A stretch of DNA of 64,000 nt from Allodiplogaster sudhausi (taxonomy: Eukaryota > Nematoda > Chromadorea > Rhabditida > Diplogasteridae), in NCBI GenBank assembly GCA_945643635.1, contig CALZFC010000029.1:3012001-3076000 (forward strand), written 5' to 3'. This document shows, in pieces, positions 33,276 to 45,350 of the stretch (position 1 is its first letter; each line of letters starts with the position of its first letter). The notes beneath the pieces are model-generated. The model was not told the DNA's origin, searched no databases, and saw nothing but the letters and a program-made list of their open reading frames with translations. The translations under genes were made by a program, and so were the position numbers.

Positions 33276-34456
33276 GTTCAATTGCTTAAGCCAGACATTA
33301 ACAATGGTAAAGCCACTAAATTCTACGATTTTATGCAAACTTTAAAAATCAATATAAAATCGCCGGAGGCCATTTAGGAAAAAGTGAAAATGGTTTTCAT
33401 CATTTCTCGACTTGGTCTATCAAGCTGGACAGGTGAGATCAAAATCCGCCGGGTTATGCTTAGATGGTTCCCTTGTAAGAGCTCTCACGGAGATCTTCAA
33501 ATGTTACATACATACTTTTATTGAAAAGTTTTAATGTATATAGGAAATTTCGTTCTGTTCAATTAGAAGGCTTAAAAAAGTACTTTAAGAGAAAAAAGGA
33601 TTGGAATTTTCTAATTCGAATAACCTAAAATGTGAATTCTTGGGCGAAATGACAGCGACGCTACTGGCACTACTTTTATGATTTATAACAAAAGATCGTA
33701 TGCATGGAATTCAATTGAATGGGGTTCATCTTGTAGCAAATTTCATCCTCTTTCTTATGATGAATGTTTCGACAGGCGAAAATGTTTTTAATGTAGTTTT
33801 TTAAGCCTTCTAATTGTACAGAACGAAATTTCCCATATAAATTGAAACTTTTCAATAAAAGTATGTATGTAAGATTTGAAGATCTCCGTGAGAGCTCTTA
33901 GATGATATATTTACTATTTTGTAATATTGACATTGAGCGCAGTTATGGACCGATGAATGCGCTTGCACGGTGTAACAGTTTACACAGGATCATGTTCAAG
34001 CGCTTAGGAACCTTAGTACCTTCAATTTTCCTGAAAAAGACATATGTTGTAGCAAATTTCAAGCACTTTAAGAATATGCTGGAGCGGTTTTGTGGAAATG
34101 AACACAAAATGCATATTTTGGCCAAAAACCTCCTTCGAAAATGTTTAGGGCCGTGTTTTAGGGTTAAATTAAAATTTTTAGAAAACATCTCCCAAGATAA
34201 AAATTAAAGCCCGTTCAATGAGCTATCCAATGATAGCTCGATGGTTGTCTATTAATAAGTTTGAAGCGACTTATGACCAATCGAATTTATAAGATTACGT
34301 TACTGGGTCTCGCGCGGAAAAATTTTTTCACCTTTGAAATACAGCCTATTGTGTTCACCACGTCGAGTTATATATTATAATCAATTTTGGTTAAGAAATT
34401 CGAACAAAAATTCCTAGGGCAGGCCTTGATCGAACGATACTGACAGGCTGTCTTAA

Positions 34457-36429
34457 GTTGATACACAGAGGATTATTACTTTTACCACATCCAAACCTAA
34501 AAGATAGTATTGAAGATGAAAAGAGCATTCGAAAGAACCATTGGATTGAGAGAACTTAGGAAGACTTTGATTTTTCCTGATCGATTATTCCGGTGCGGCA
34601 ATACGAATTAGTACCTCAAATTTATTTCCACACGTCGAAACATAAACCAGAAGAAAGAGCGTAAAATTCGCTACAAATTATACTCCTAACAAAAAAATTG
34701 ACCAGGAAGCATCGAAGACTTCCTAAGTTTTCACAATTCCAATAATTCATTCGAAAGCTCTTTTCATGCTCTATACAACCGTGTAGGTTTGGTTCTGGTT
34801 AAACGAGTAATGCGTGGTTTGTCCTCACTCATAATTAATAGGCTATAAAAAATTTTAAGTTGAAAATTTTCACTTTTCTTCCTTTTTGTTATCGTTTTGA
34901 GCAATATCTTGAATATTCTGACATAAAGTTTCTTTTCTATATCTCAACAAAGTGCGGAGCAGTGCAGTGCAAGCCTTCATAGCAAACGTACAAGGTACTT
35001 TACGACTCCTTGACCAGCTCCTATCGAATCCTTGTATCAGAAAGCACGTGATGCTTTATTTATTTATTTATTTATTCAAAACATCATTAAGATGTGACGA
35101 CATTAAGAGATTAAGAACGAGAAGATTGCAAGATTCAACTGTAACTTTTTGAAGAAAAAGAGAATGCAATAATCAGCGGAGAGGAAGAAGAAAAACAAAT
35201 AGTGGGAAAGATCTACTGTAAATGGATGAAGAGGGTGGATAGGGGGGGGGGGAGTGGATACAAGGAACTGTTGGAGAAAATCCATGTTCACCGATTTTGG
35301 CGATTATACCTTTCTAGCGAATAAGATTGATAGAGGCTATATACGCACATTCATGTCAAAGAATTGTTATAACCGTCACTCACGGTTAGAGTATTTTAAT
35401 TAGATTCACAAACTGCCCCAATGTAACATGTGCGTTGCCCCAACAACCTAGAATATTCTTTGTAAAATAGTATATTAGATATACCAAGCTCGCTGGAGGG
35501 TGGATTATAGGCATAATGGGATGGCGAGACTCTTATTGGCTAGTATTCAGCGTGAATCTAACAATTCAACGTGACTTATGAATACTATCTAATGTGAGCG
35601 AAGATTCACGTCGAGAATACTATACCGTGAAGTTGCAACTACCTTAAAATTCTTATTAGAATATTCCATCCGTTACGGTTATGACAAATATGTGAATCTA
35701 TATATCGTCTTTCCATTTTCTCTATTTCGTTTCATTTAGAATTTGCTTTGCTTTCATTCTTTTTCTTTTTCTCGGTCTGTTTTTGTTTTTCAATGCAAAA
35801 AGGTTATGAATGCCTCTTTATTCAAATATTTCCGAGATAGAAAGAAAGAGGAAGCTGTAGTTTTCCATTCAAGAATCAAACTGGGTAATTCTGACCCGTC
35901 CCAAACTGGGGTGACGCATTACACAGCACATTGGAATAGTGGAAACCCATTCACTTTTGCCTACTATGGGAAAAATTTTCAAACCTCGCGCCAAATTGCT
36001 ACCAAGAAAATTATTTGAACTTCCCGCAATTTTCAAAAAAAATTAACGGGACAACTCTGTGGCCACCGGGGCCAACAAATTCGTCTATTCATGCGCGCAT
36101 ATCGACGCTCGCAACCGACATCTGCCGGCCTTTTCTATGAAGAGGAGAGTTCGAAGGGCACCAGCAGTTAGATGGGAGGAGAGTAATAGGGTACCCATTT
36201 CAAAATGAACTAGTCCCATACTTGCGAAAGACCGACAGAGATAGGTTGCTGATAGCTCGGTAATAGCTAATCTGCTTAGCCCAAGAACTTTTTTAGGATC
36301 AGCACCGTCCCTTATGATCCTCTTGGATCTAAACAGTGCAACAGTGGGAGGAGGCTTGTTCCCCAACAACTGAATGGGACAAAGTGCTGTGCATTACATC
36401 AACCCGTTACTGAATCAGTATGCTTGCAG
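34457..36429. other. Region upstream of VPS4 linker exon; MIT exon not found
   Basis: The region includes sequence related to the foldback host repeats (about 34480-34810, inverted with CTCTATACAACCGTGTAGG), a TTTA microsatellite (35054-35077) and a degraded copy of repeat R (about 35990-36130). I searched by eye for an MIT-domain exon that would precede the VPS4 linker and did not find one. Confidence 0.45.
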
Positions 36430-37862
36430 ATTCAAAAATTTCTAAAGACCAAAGGTGACTCGGATGACGATGAAGACGACAAGAAAAAGCTTCTGGTTCG
36501 TCATGGCGTCAATTTTTTATTTCGATTTTAAGTTATAAAAAAATCCGCAATTAAAATGTGTTACAACAATATTTAATCGGATATTTTCACGTGAACATGA
36601 CTAAAAATTGTGCTACAGATTTTTTCTCCTCAAGGAGAAGTTTTTTTTCTTCAGCAAACTTTTCCTCAGGGGAATTTGGTATTCTTCAGGAGAAGCTCTC
36701 GGGTGCGATCGTAATGGAGAAGCCGAACCTGAAGTTCACGGACATTGCCGGTCTGGAGGGCGCCAAGGATGCCCTATTGGAAGCCGTCATTTTCCCCATC
36801 AAGCAGCCGCAACACTTCACCGGCACGAAAGCTTTTTGCGTTGATTTCGAACGAAAGAAAAAGAGTTTGAATTGAACTAAACAACTTCTTCCAAGTGGCT
36901 TTAATGATGGTGGTTGTGATTTTCAACAAATATATGATTATAACTGGGACGATATTCCTATGGCGTGCCATTTTAGGGTGGATATGGTGGCTGCCGTGTG
37001 ACATTCACGAGGTCATGGTGAGGCGCCATGGTGAAACAAGGACATAATAGGGAGAGGCAGGCCGACCCCCTAACTGTCGGCCGGCTTTCACTCTCCACTG
37101 TTTGGCGTGCTCTCGCCGGGAACACACTCCATGCAGGCTCCGCTCCCCACGGTGTTTTTTTTCCTTCCCATTGAGCTAAAATGGAAACGACCAACGTGAC
37201 AGGCGCTTTTGTTATATTTTGACTGATTTCGTACTGCAAAATGAATTTGGAGATGAATGAGATTTATCATAAAAAAAATGATATGAGGTGCGCCTGTAGA
37301 TTGACAGCTTATTGATATCCGACTCCTCCATGTTCTTGGGCTGCTTTGTGAGCTCTCTCCGTTAGTGTCCTCTCCTCCTACTTTAAAAGACGGGAAGATT
37401 ATTACTAAAGGCAAACCAAATTTTAATTTTATAGTAACTTTTCTCTAAATCACCATCGATTGAAAGTAGAAGAACGAGAATTCAAAATTGAGATTTCATT
37501 TCCCTGAAATTTCTTATACATTTTGCAGGAAATTGCAAGCCATGGCGAGGAATTTTATTATACGGTCCTCCTGGTACGGGCAAATCCTACATCGCGAAGG
37601 CAGTAGCCACGGAGGCAGACAATTCGACCTTCTTCTCCATCTCCAGCTCGGATCTCATGAGCAAGTGGGTCGGAGAGTCGGAAAAGTCAGTTGGAGATAA
37701 TAGTTTATTGATTGAGAATCCTGAAAGTATAGAATTTTTTACTTTGATAATTAATAGAATGGCCAAGAAGCTGTTCGCCCTGGCGCGAAAAAGTAAGCCT
37801 TCTATCATCTTCATTGACGAGGTTCGTACTCATTTTCAAAATCTCTCCGCTTCCTTTTCACC

Positions 37863-37909
<47 letters not shown>

Positions 37910-40575
37910 CTCTTTTCCCGTTTCATTCCACCTTGTTTGCATTTCGCTACATTAATTTCAATTTTAATTAATTATCACAAATGTTGAAAATTTCAGATTG
38001 ACTCAGTGTGCGGCAGTCGTTCAGACACGGAGAGTGATTCGGCCCGACGTGTTAAGACCCAGTTCATGGTGGAGATGGATGTAAGATTGGGCGAACAAGT
38101 GGACGAGAGTGAGAGAGAAAGAATGAGTGAGATTGAGAACAGCGAAAGAAGATGGTAACTAGATATATTTATTGTATTTTTTTTAATGTATTATAAAAAA
38201 TATTTTTAAACAGTGTATGAGGGAAAAAATAATTAACAAAAAAATTTACATTGAATAAATAAGTTAATAATGCGTAAAAAAAAAAGTAAATAATTTTAGG
38301 GTGTCAGCTCTGACAACGACGGAATTCTTGTTCTGGGAGCGACGAACACTCCCTGGTGTCTCGATGCGGCTATTAGGAGGTTATTTCAGCTGATTGTGGA
38401 CTTCAAGGAATTTAATACAAAGGAAAGGTTGTTTTTTATTTAAATAATAGGCAACAAAATTTTTAAACAGCAATGCTTAATTATAATATTAAATGTAAAT
38501 GGTATTTTGTTGGATTGGTCAGCAAATGTGTTATTTAAAAGATATGTACATGATTATTGAACAAACAAGAGGTAAATCGAAATTGCGGATCCCGGATTAT
38601 CTGATTTTTTTTTGGCTTTATGGAATTCCGAATTAAACGGTGATGCTTCTATTTAATTTAACTCCTTTATTCCAATGGTACTCCAATGTCTATATCTCCA
38701 TAAGACTTCCCTAATCTTCTTATCTGTTAAATATTTCGGATAAATTCTAGTTCTCATAGATCAAAGAATAAAAAGTTTCCAGGCGTTTCGAGAAACGAAT
38801 TTACATCCCGGTGCCGGACTTGAACGGCCGCGAGGAAATGTTCCGCATCGCTGTCCGCAAGAATCAAAACAACCTCGCAGAAAAAGACTTCGAGGCAAGC
38901 CATCTCTTTGTTTTCTTACTCTCTTTCTCTCTCTCTCTCTCTCTCTCCCTGAAAGATTACGGCACCATCTTATCTTGTGCTCAAGTTTCAAAGCGAAATT
39001 AATAATACCGTTTCATTCTGCACCGGTTTTAAAGAGGCGACCGAGGGACCTGGGTGTTTTTATGCTCTCAACTCCTTCATCCTTTCTATCATAACCTTTG
39101 TTTCAAACTCTCCAATCTCCTGCATCCGTGTCCCTCACTTCTTCTTCTCATCTCTCTCTCTCTCTCTTTCTCTCTCTTCTATCTATTTTTACGCTTCCTG
39201 GCTTTTGAATTCCGATTTCTTGCGTGAAACTTTTTATTCCGATGTAGCCCTGTTCTGTGAACTGAGAGATACAGACAGTAAAGTATATGTACATATGGTG
39301 GTAGATTTTAAGCTCAATGGGCATCATGTAATATGAAACGGCCACATAGCGGCCATTATTACATGCAATGAAGCTCCCGTTCATCCGCTTTTCTTCTCCC
39401 CCTCCCCCTTTGACAGGAACCTACTTTATTGCAGAAATTGGCACGGCTAACGGGCGGCTACTCTGGCCACGATATCTCCATGCTCATCAATGACGCGCTC
39501 AAGCAGCCGTTACGACGAGCAAAATCCGCAACGCATTTCAAGTCAGCTGTCAGCCTCCTTCAACCCGCCTCCCCTCCCCCCTCCCATTAAAGGAGGTCCG
39601 AGGCGAATAAATAGTGTCTCGTTTTTTTTTCGCCTTATTTGGTCGAATTGTGCTAGAAATTTCGATTGCAAGTGTCCCGAAGTCACAGAAACCTTCATGC
39701 CCTGAGTAAATTAACATTTTCCCGCCATTTTCAAAAATTTTTGACAGACCAACACCGTGGCCTCTGGGGCCAACTTAGTCAGGCCCATAAATTGCATACC
39801 TATGGTGCGCGCAACCAACATTGGCCGGGTTTTTCTTAACACGTAGGCTTACGTGGTAGTGGTGCAAACCAGAAGTCTCTGGGGAGAGAGGCGAGGGGCA
39901 GTAGCACCATTACTGTTGATTCTTTACTCCGTACCTTTCATCATTCCGTCCAAATCCGTCAGGGACTTCGTGGTAGGAGTTTTTCCCTTATGGTCTCCTT
40001 TAAAGTTCTCCGGTGTTCAATAGGGGGTTTAGATTACAATAAAAAGTAGCACATTTTAGCCACGTTCCTGAAAAGAGAGCAGTGATCAATCGAAATCTAG
40101 TGTTGTTTAAAGGTGATGCAAAAAGAAATAGAGAAAATTTTTTAAGAGAAGCCAAAGAGAAGAAGCTGACGCCTTGCTCGCCCGGAGATCGAGGAGCACG
40201 GAAAATGAGCTGGCTCGATGTGCCCAATGGGAGACTGGCTGCTGAACCACTCTCCATGGTTAAAGAAAGAGAAAAAAAGAATGAGTGAGAGATAGTTAGA
40301 TAGCTGGAGAGTAAGATAGAGAGTGAGAAATACATTACGAGAGAGAGGGAGAGTGAGATAAAGAGAGTGCGAGAAAGAAGGAGAGAGAGAGCTAAAATAT
40401 GACTTTGGAGAGAAGGGTAGTGTAAAAAAAATGAGAGTGGTTTATTTATCGCCAAAGTGCCGCCGTGTTTCAGCATGATCTGGAACGCTCTCTCTCCACA
40501 GTGAAGCCGTCCGTGAACAAGGATGATCTCGAAAGACTCGAGAAGTTCACGGCGGACTATGGCCAGGAGGGTTAA
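36430..40575 (+). CDS. VPS4: Vacuolar protein sorting-associated protein 4 (VPS4), AAA ATPase
   Basis: VPS4 disassembles ESCRT-III filaments in endosomal sorting, cytokinesis and membrane repair. Ten exons join in phase: 36430-36495, 36690-36822, 37529-37685, 37758-37821, 37997-38080, 38300-38379, 38783-38894, 39417-39541, 40147-40258 and 40474-40575, giving 344 codons plus TAA. An acidic linker ([13 protein letters not shown]) leads to [12 protein letters not shown]. Walker A is GPPGTGKS, the pore-loop aromatic is in SKWVGE, Walker B is IIFIDE, sensor 1 is GATNTPW and the arginine fingers are in AIRRRFEKR. The VPS4-specific [11 protein letters not shown] and the C-terminal [10 protein letters not shown]...YGQEG follow. 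All key residues are present, so the ATPase should work. The N-terminal MIT domain (about 80 residues) was not found. Two introns (after exons 2 and 7) appear to use GC donors. Intron 8 holds an inverted repeat R copy. Confidence 0.9.
39575..40010 (-). repeat. Dispersed repeat R, copy 2, in VPS4 intron 8
   Basis: Reverse complement of 28986-29610: it shares the GAGACACTATTTATTCG block, the AAAAACCCGGCCAATGTTGG block and the CCTGACGGATTTGGACGGAATGA block. Its presence explains the unusually long intron between exons 8 and 9 of VPS4. Confidence 0.75.
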
Positions 40576-41593
40576 TGGCGGAGGCAGTGCGATTGCCCCC
40601 TCCCCTATCCCTCTTTTTCAGCCTTTACAAGAACAATATCACTTACCCTGTGAGTTTAATATGGCTTTGGCATTCAGGGTTGCGGAGTAGTGTAGAGTAA
40701 CTCCTCCACCCACTTTGGGTCTACTCTGTTGTGTTTTTTTTCTTTTTTTTTCGTCATGCCTCTCCCTCTTTCTAACAATAAGCGTCAAGAACGATATCTC
40801 TTTCGTGTGTTTTTAATTACATAGCTCATTCAATTTTTGCTGGAGAATGTTTCTTCCAGAATGCTAGGTTTCCAATATATACACAAATCGAGATATGAGC
40901 AGGTTACACGAGCATCCTGATTGAATTTGGTTTTCTTTTTCTATTTCTCATTCCTTCGTTTTTATGTCCATGAAGTTGATATTGATGTCTTTGTCACAGT
41001 TTTCCATGAATTTCCTTTTCCGCTGGCAAAGCAGAGACAGGTCAGAAGAAAGTATCTGGTTAACCCGTAGTTTGTATAGCATTTTAAATCGTTAAGTGGA
41101 TTTATTCTTCTTTTTCTTCATTCTGTGAGTAGTAAGTAAATCTGAGCATGCGGAATGCTCGCTCGCATGCCAGGAAAGCCATCCGAGCAAACTATTACAA
41201 TTTTTCTTGTCTAACAAGAATCAAGGGACCAAATAAAACATGGGAAATTGCCTACGTAAAAATTTCACCTTTACCAGCTCGGCACTATTGCCACCAAGCT
41301 GTGGGACGGGTCTGAACGCGAAGCCCTAAACTCAACGATCACATCTCATTTTCAGGCTTTTTCATAGGAAATGCGAGGACGCCAAATATTCATTTCTATT
41401 GAAAAGAAAAATAAATACGTCTTTATTTGCCAAGTATGGAAAATTTTATTCACTCGCTTCTTTCATGCATATGTATGTATGTATATTGCATTTTGACCCT
41501 ATGTTGGACTCAATCATCAAAGCGGCAGAAATGTAATCAAAGTCCACAAACGAGATAATGCTTGAGGTTGCGAGTGATATGATCCTTGAAGGG
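40576..41593. other. VPS4 3' flank, then spacer to the convergent SID-1-like gene
   Basis: No further coding sequence is recognised. AATAAA occurs at 41409-41414, a possible polyadenylation signal. The next feature is on the minus strand, so the two genes converge. Confidence 0.5.
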
Positions 41594-42265
41594 TCAAAGT
41601 ACTGTCTCACAAAATTCGTAGAGGTATTCATTGCTGTTGGAGAAGAACAAGTACGTCACAACGCAGACTGTCGTGAAGATGGTCCAGAAATATATGTTCT
41701 TGAGAAGCTGGCAAAGCAAACAATCGGACATAGTAGATCCTGGAGATCGTTTTCCTTCTTCTATCTTCTACTACCGCTGCGAAATGTAGATATGTAGTTA
41801 GGCTACTAAAGAAGAGCGATAAGCAATAGACAGACTGCCAATGCACCACGCCGGCCATAATAAATAGGATGGCAACGGTGGCGAGAACGAGGGCATGTTC
41901 GGAGCGCGGAGTTTCGTCAGGATGTTGCGTCCGATAGTCCGCGATCACGCCGAACATCGAGATGACGAACATAAATGTCGTGTTATAGGAAGCAAAAATA
42001 AATTGACAGCGCAATTTCTCAACAACACATAGTTAATATGTAAATTATAGTATAAAGAAAGAATGCGAAGATTATGCAATACCAAACTTCGCGTAAAAAA
42101 AACTGGAAATTTCGTCGGGACGGGCAAATGTGAGAGCTGGCCGAGAAGATGCCTTCCATTATCATGCTAATGTCGATCATGCACATGATCGCGTTATGGT
42201 GCGGCACTCCGTGCTCCAGCAAATATATTGCTTAACAGCACTTTGATCACGCAAATTTGATCAAT

Positions 42266-42332
42266 TGTAGCTCTCTCTCTCTCTCTTTCTTTCTTTCCCT
42301 CCTTCTCTCGCTCTCTTTCTCTCTCGCTCTCC
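42266..42332. repeat. CT microsatellite in an intron of the SID-1-like gene
   Basis: An almost pure CT/TTC run between the two membrane-segment exons. Confidence 0.9.
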
Positions 42333-43354
42333 GTGATTTACTACTAGTTTTTTCTACTAGTTTTCCAATGTAAACAAAAAAGACAGCCAAATAACGATTG
42401 ATAATGAGAAAGAGATAAGTTAATCAGAATGAAGGTGAAACCGACGATTAGGTATCCAATGTTGCTGAAATCGACACCATGAAATATATAGCTACCGCTT
42501 TTACCGTTCATGCGCGAATTGTAAGATGACAGAATTAGACTCGTTAGAATTGAGCCGTAAGATGACAGAATTGAAATTAAAAGAGCATCAAAACTCCGAA
42601 ACTGTAGGGGGAAAATGAATTTAACTCTGAGCAACGCGTTTTTTTTACATTTTGCCAAGATCATTACAATTTCCCAGAATTCAAGAATTTAAATTTTTCA
42701 TCCGAGAACAGCAATGTGCTGTACAACAGGATATTCCAACCGAGGGCAGTAGGACATTCGGCGCCAGGAGCTCGGGTCGGTTCGAATGTCCTTCTCATGG
42801 TAATCAGGACATCCAAAAAAACATTCAACCCGAGAATCGAATGCTATATACGAACATTATTTTTTTGTGTGAGCCGACAATTGATGTGTTTATTCTTTCG
42901 CCTTTCTATATAAACCTGTTCAGGTTATCACACCATTACTCTACTCTTCTCTTATTGATCTGCTTAAAATTAGTGTATTATTCAGGCTCTTTCCACATTG
43001 GCGTGGCTTGTGAACCGAGTAGCCAACGGAGCACTCGCTGCTCATTGTCAGTGGGGCTGAATAGCCGGCTCATGAGTAGGTGTTCCAAGTAGTCAATTCC
43101 TGAAATAGAATGCATTATCTTTGCACTTCCCGAACTAAAATTTTTTTTAAAAATTTAAAAAGTCCCTTATCTTATGTAATAATATATTTATTACATTACT
43201 TTAGAAAAGATTTTTTTTTTAAGAAATGACCATTCGAAATCTTCACGGCTTGAACGGTGGCATTGACCAACTTGCTTTCAGTGGGATCTTAATATTTCAA
43301 AGAATCATTACCGAGTAACGGTGTGTACACAACATTTTATTTTCTTATTATTAC

Positions 43355-43734
43355 TAGAGATGGTAACGGCCCGGCCCGGCCCGGGCGGGCCCGCGGGCCG
43401 GGCCGGCCCAATTTCCCAGGGCCCCGGGCCGGGCCGGGCCGGGCCCAAAAAAGTTGGGAGGGCCCGTGATCCCGATAAGCACGCAATGTCGTCCAGTCAA
43501 TACGACTGGACGACATTGCGTGCTCGTAGCACGAGCATGAAAAATTCTGAATTTCAAAACACTTTGTAACTCGTTGGACTTTTTCCCCATAGTTTTTTGA
43601 AAATCGGGCTCAAACGGGCCCACGGGCAGGACCCAAAATTCTATTGCCCGGAAAGGGTTCGGGCCGGGCCGGCCCAGACTTTGGGCCCGACGGGCAGAGC
43701 CGGCCCAAAATTTTTGGGCCATTTACCATCTCTG
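43355..43734. mobile_element. 380-bp hAT-type MITE
   Basis: Inverted ends TAGAGATGGTAA (43355-43366) and TTACCATCTCTG (43723-43734) are flanked by an exact 8-bp duplication ATTATTAC at 43347-43354 and 43735-43742. Blocks of GGGCCGGGCCC lie inside each end, as in the element at 7768-9189. The middle has a 21-bp perfect hairpin (43478-43498 and 43504-43524, loop AATAC). There is no transposase, so it is non-autonomous. Confidence 0.92.
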
Positions 43735-44029
43735 ATTATTACTACATGATATATGGTTTCTTTAAGCCGGAACTTTGCATGATTAATTTCGAAAGAAAAG
43801 AAAATGCATTTATTCCTTCGACTGTTTGATGAATCTAACTCCAATGAAAGGTCCAACAGATCTAAAGTGTTAAAGGGCTATCCGGGACTCTGATTTTTCA
43901 GAATGACCTTTATTAGGCTGGAGTTGAAAATCAAGCCAAATTCGATTGATTTCGTACCTAGTCTAAAGCAATTGGGATAAAAAGAGAGAGAAAATCAAAT
44001 AATAAAACATAACAAAACAATGAAATTAC

Positions 44030-44235
44030 GCTGAGGTGTTCGCAAAATATGTTCGATATTGAGTTGATAGAGACACTAAGGTGTCGTAGCGCGTTCCAAT
44101 GTCTAACAACCCGAAAGGATAAGCATGAGCGTCTTGAGCGCAGAGATTGGAATTGAGGAAAGGAAAGCTTAAGAGAATGACCACGAAGACCGGCAGAGTA
44201 TTGTGATGGGAAAGAGAAAAATTGAGAGAGATCAA
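44030..44235 (-). CDS. Signal-peptide exon assigned to the SID-1-like gene
   Basis: ATG at 44233-44235 opens a frame with a hydrophobic core (PVFVVILLSFPFL), a likely cleavage site near NSNLCAQDAHA, and a short mature segment ending YRTYFANTS at a GT donor (44029-44028). It reads in the direction of the SID-1-like exons and SID-1 proteins start with a signal peptide. The link to that gene is inferred from order and spacing only. Confidence 0.45.
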
Positions 44236-45296
44236 TTGGCGTAAGATTACGCCTTACCTTAAAAGTAGTGACCAGATCATTAGAGGGATATGGCCGAGGA
44301 ACATCATACGTTGGCCATATGGTGGAAGCATACCTTCACGTTAAAAATAAAGCGAGTAAAGCTACGCTGCACTTTTCAAGAGAGTTGAAATGCATTACAG
44401 AGCACACTTCCGATAGCGAGTCTCGAACGGGCTGAACGAACAGTACCGCTCAGCATTATGGGGTCACAAATGCATGGAATATATTTAATATATTCTTAAG
44501 ATTCTCTCGCACTGAGACGCGTAGAAGCAATTGTTCGAGTAATATTTATATTTTCTGGAATCAGCATTTTTTCTCTCTTCAGAATGCGGACAACAATTTT
44601 CAAAATACGTCAGATTTTTTTGTCATTAATATTTTTATGTGAAATTGAGTGCATTTAGTTCACAATTGTTAATGTACAAACGTCTTGTTTCGTTGTTTTG
44701 TTTCGTTTTTGTTTTCTTGTTTTTCCTTCTTTTTACCCTCAATTGCTTGACCCGCCCCATAGAATTCACTATTTCATGCATACTACTGTCTGATTCTTAA
44801 ACCGGTCAATGCGACACACAAATTGAATTGAATAGTCGAATGAATCCAGGAGGCATGGGATGCTCTTTCCAATGAACTGATTGCAAATTTTTGTAATTGC
44901 GGGATGTAAACTGCTGGGGAGGATCCCGATGAGATGAAATGTTCTAGGAATAATAAATGACACTCTTTCAATTTGCAGTATAGATGAGTGTACATGGAGA
45001 CGGATCGCCTCGCCCTAAAATGTCTCCTCTGGAAGTGGCCGATATTCACACCCCCCCAGCATATTTCCTGAGTATATAGACGTTTGAAAGCAACATTCTC
45101 ATATAGCTTTAAAAGCAGAAGATGTTTTTTACTTGTAGTATTTAAAGCTGTTCGAGTGATATTTATACCAGACATTCAATTCATTTCCCTCTCTCTCTCT
45201 TTCTTACAGCGCAGCTCTATCTGTCTAGCGCTCTCTCTCTCTCTCTCTCTTACACTTCAAGGCCACTTCTGCTCCATTAGCCTCGACGTGGTTCAG
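44236..45296. other. No gene recognised
   Basis: AT-rich DNA with no recognisable domain; probably the 5' flank of the minus-strand gene. A CT microsatellite lies at about 45190-45250, just before the small exon at 45297. Confidence 0.4.
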
Positions 45297-45350
45297 GTAC
45301 TCGCCGACAACCAGGAGAAGGATCTCGAGACCCAGAAGAAGGAAACTTAA
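45297..45350 (+). CDS. Small terminal exon VLADNQEKDLETQKKET
   Basis: An acceptor (cgacgtggttcag) is followed by 17 codons and TAA at 45348-45350. The acidic and basic tail is hydrophilic. The same splice junction and VLADN start occur in reverse at about 2170-2261. Upstream exons are not recognised. Confidence 0.3.
   Translation, partial: VLADNQEKDLETQKKET

Larger units (their letters stand above)
31236..34452. mobile_element. 3.2-kb TTAA-flanked foldback element
   Basis: TTAA at 31232-31235 and 34453-34456 bounds inverted termini (GAGAGGATGTCAGTAAGGC at left; complement GACAGCCTGTCAGTATCG at right). Long inverted arms follow: TAGGGCAGG ... AATTCCTAGG near both ends, the GAGCTATC ... GATAGCTC block, and the GGCCTCCGGCGATTTTATATTG block at 32220 and 33350. 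No transposase is recognised. The centre (about 32400-33200) includes a C-rich run at 32630-32647 and frames without known domains. Repeated blocks inside are shared with the elements at 24720, 48360, 54300 and 55674. Confidence 0.75.
41594..44235 (-). pseudogene. SID-1-like transmembrane protein, partial and possibly broken
   Basis: SID-1 family proteins are multi-pass membrane proteins linked to double-stranded RNA or cholesterol uptake. On the minus strand: a first exon with a signal peptide (44030-44235); a membrane segment with FSNIGYLIVGFTFILI (within 42344-42664); a segment with MEGIFSASSHICP and NFQ (about 42103-42225), which carries the conserved Ser and His of the CREST zinc site; a membrane segment TTFMFVISMFGV ... 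YRTQHPDETP ... FIMAGV (about 41847-41984); and KNIYFWTIFTTVCVVTYLFF (41594-41707, stop TGA). Most of the extracellular domain was not resolved, the C-terminal membrane half with the HxxxH pair is missing, and no acceptor AG was found at the NFQ/TTFMF junction. It is therefore scored as a probable pseudogene, although a diverged or truncated gene is possible. A hAT MITE lies in one intron. Confidence 0.6.

Noticed and set aside
35743..36018. MIT-domain exon of VPS4
   Set aside because: The frame is open, but its sequence lacks the three-helix MIT pattern and no suitable phase 0 donor links it to 36430.
36823..36875. VPS4 exon 2 continuing to a stop (truncated protein)
   Set aside because: Reading through ends in KSLN-stop, but all following exons are intact and in phase, and the GC donor at 36823 restores the normal family length.
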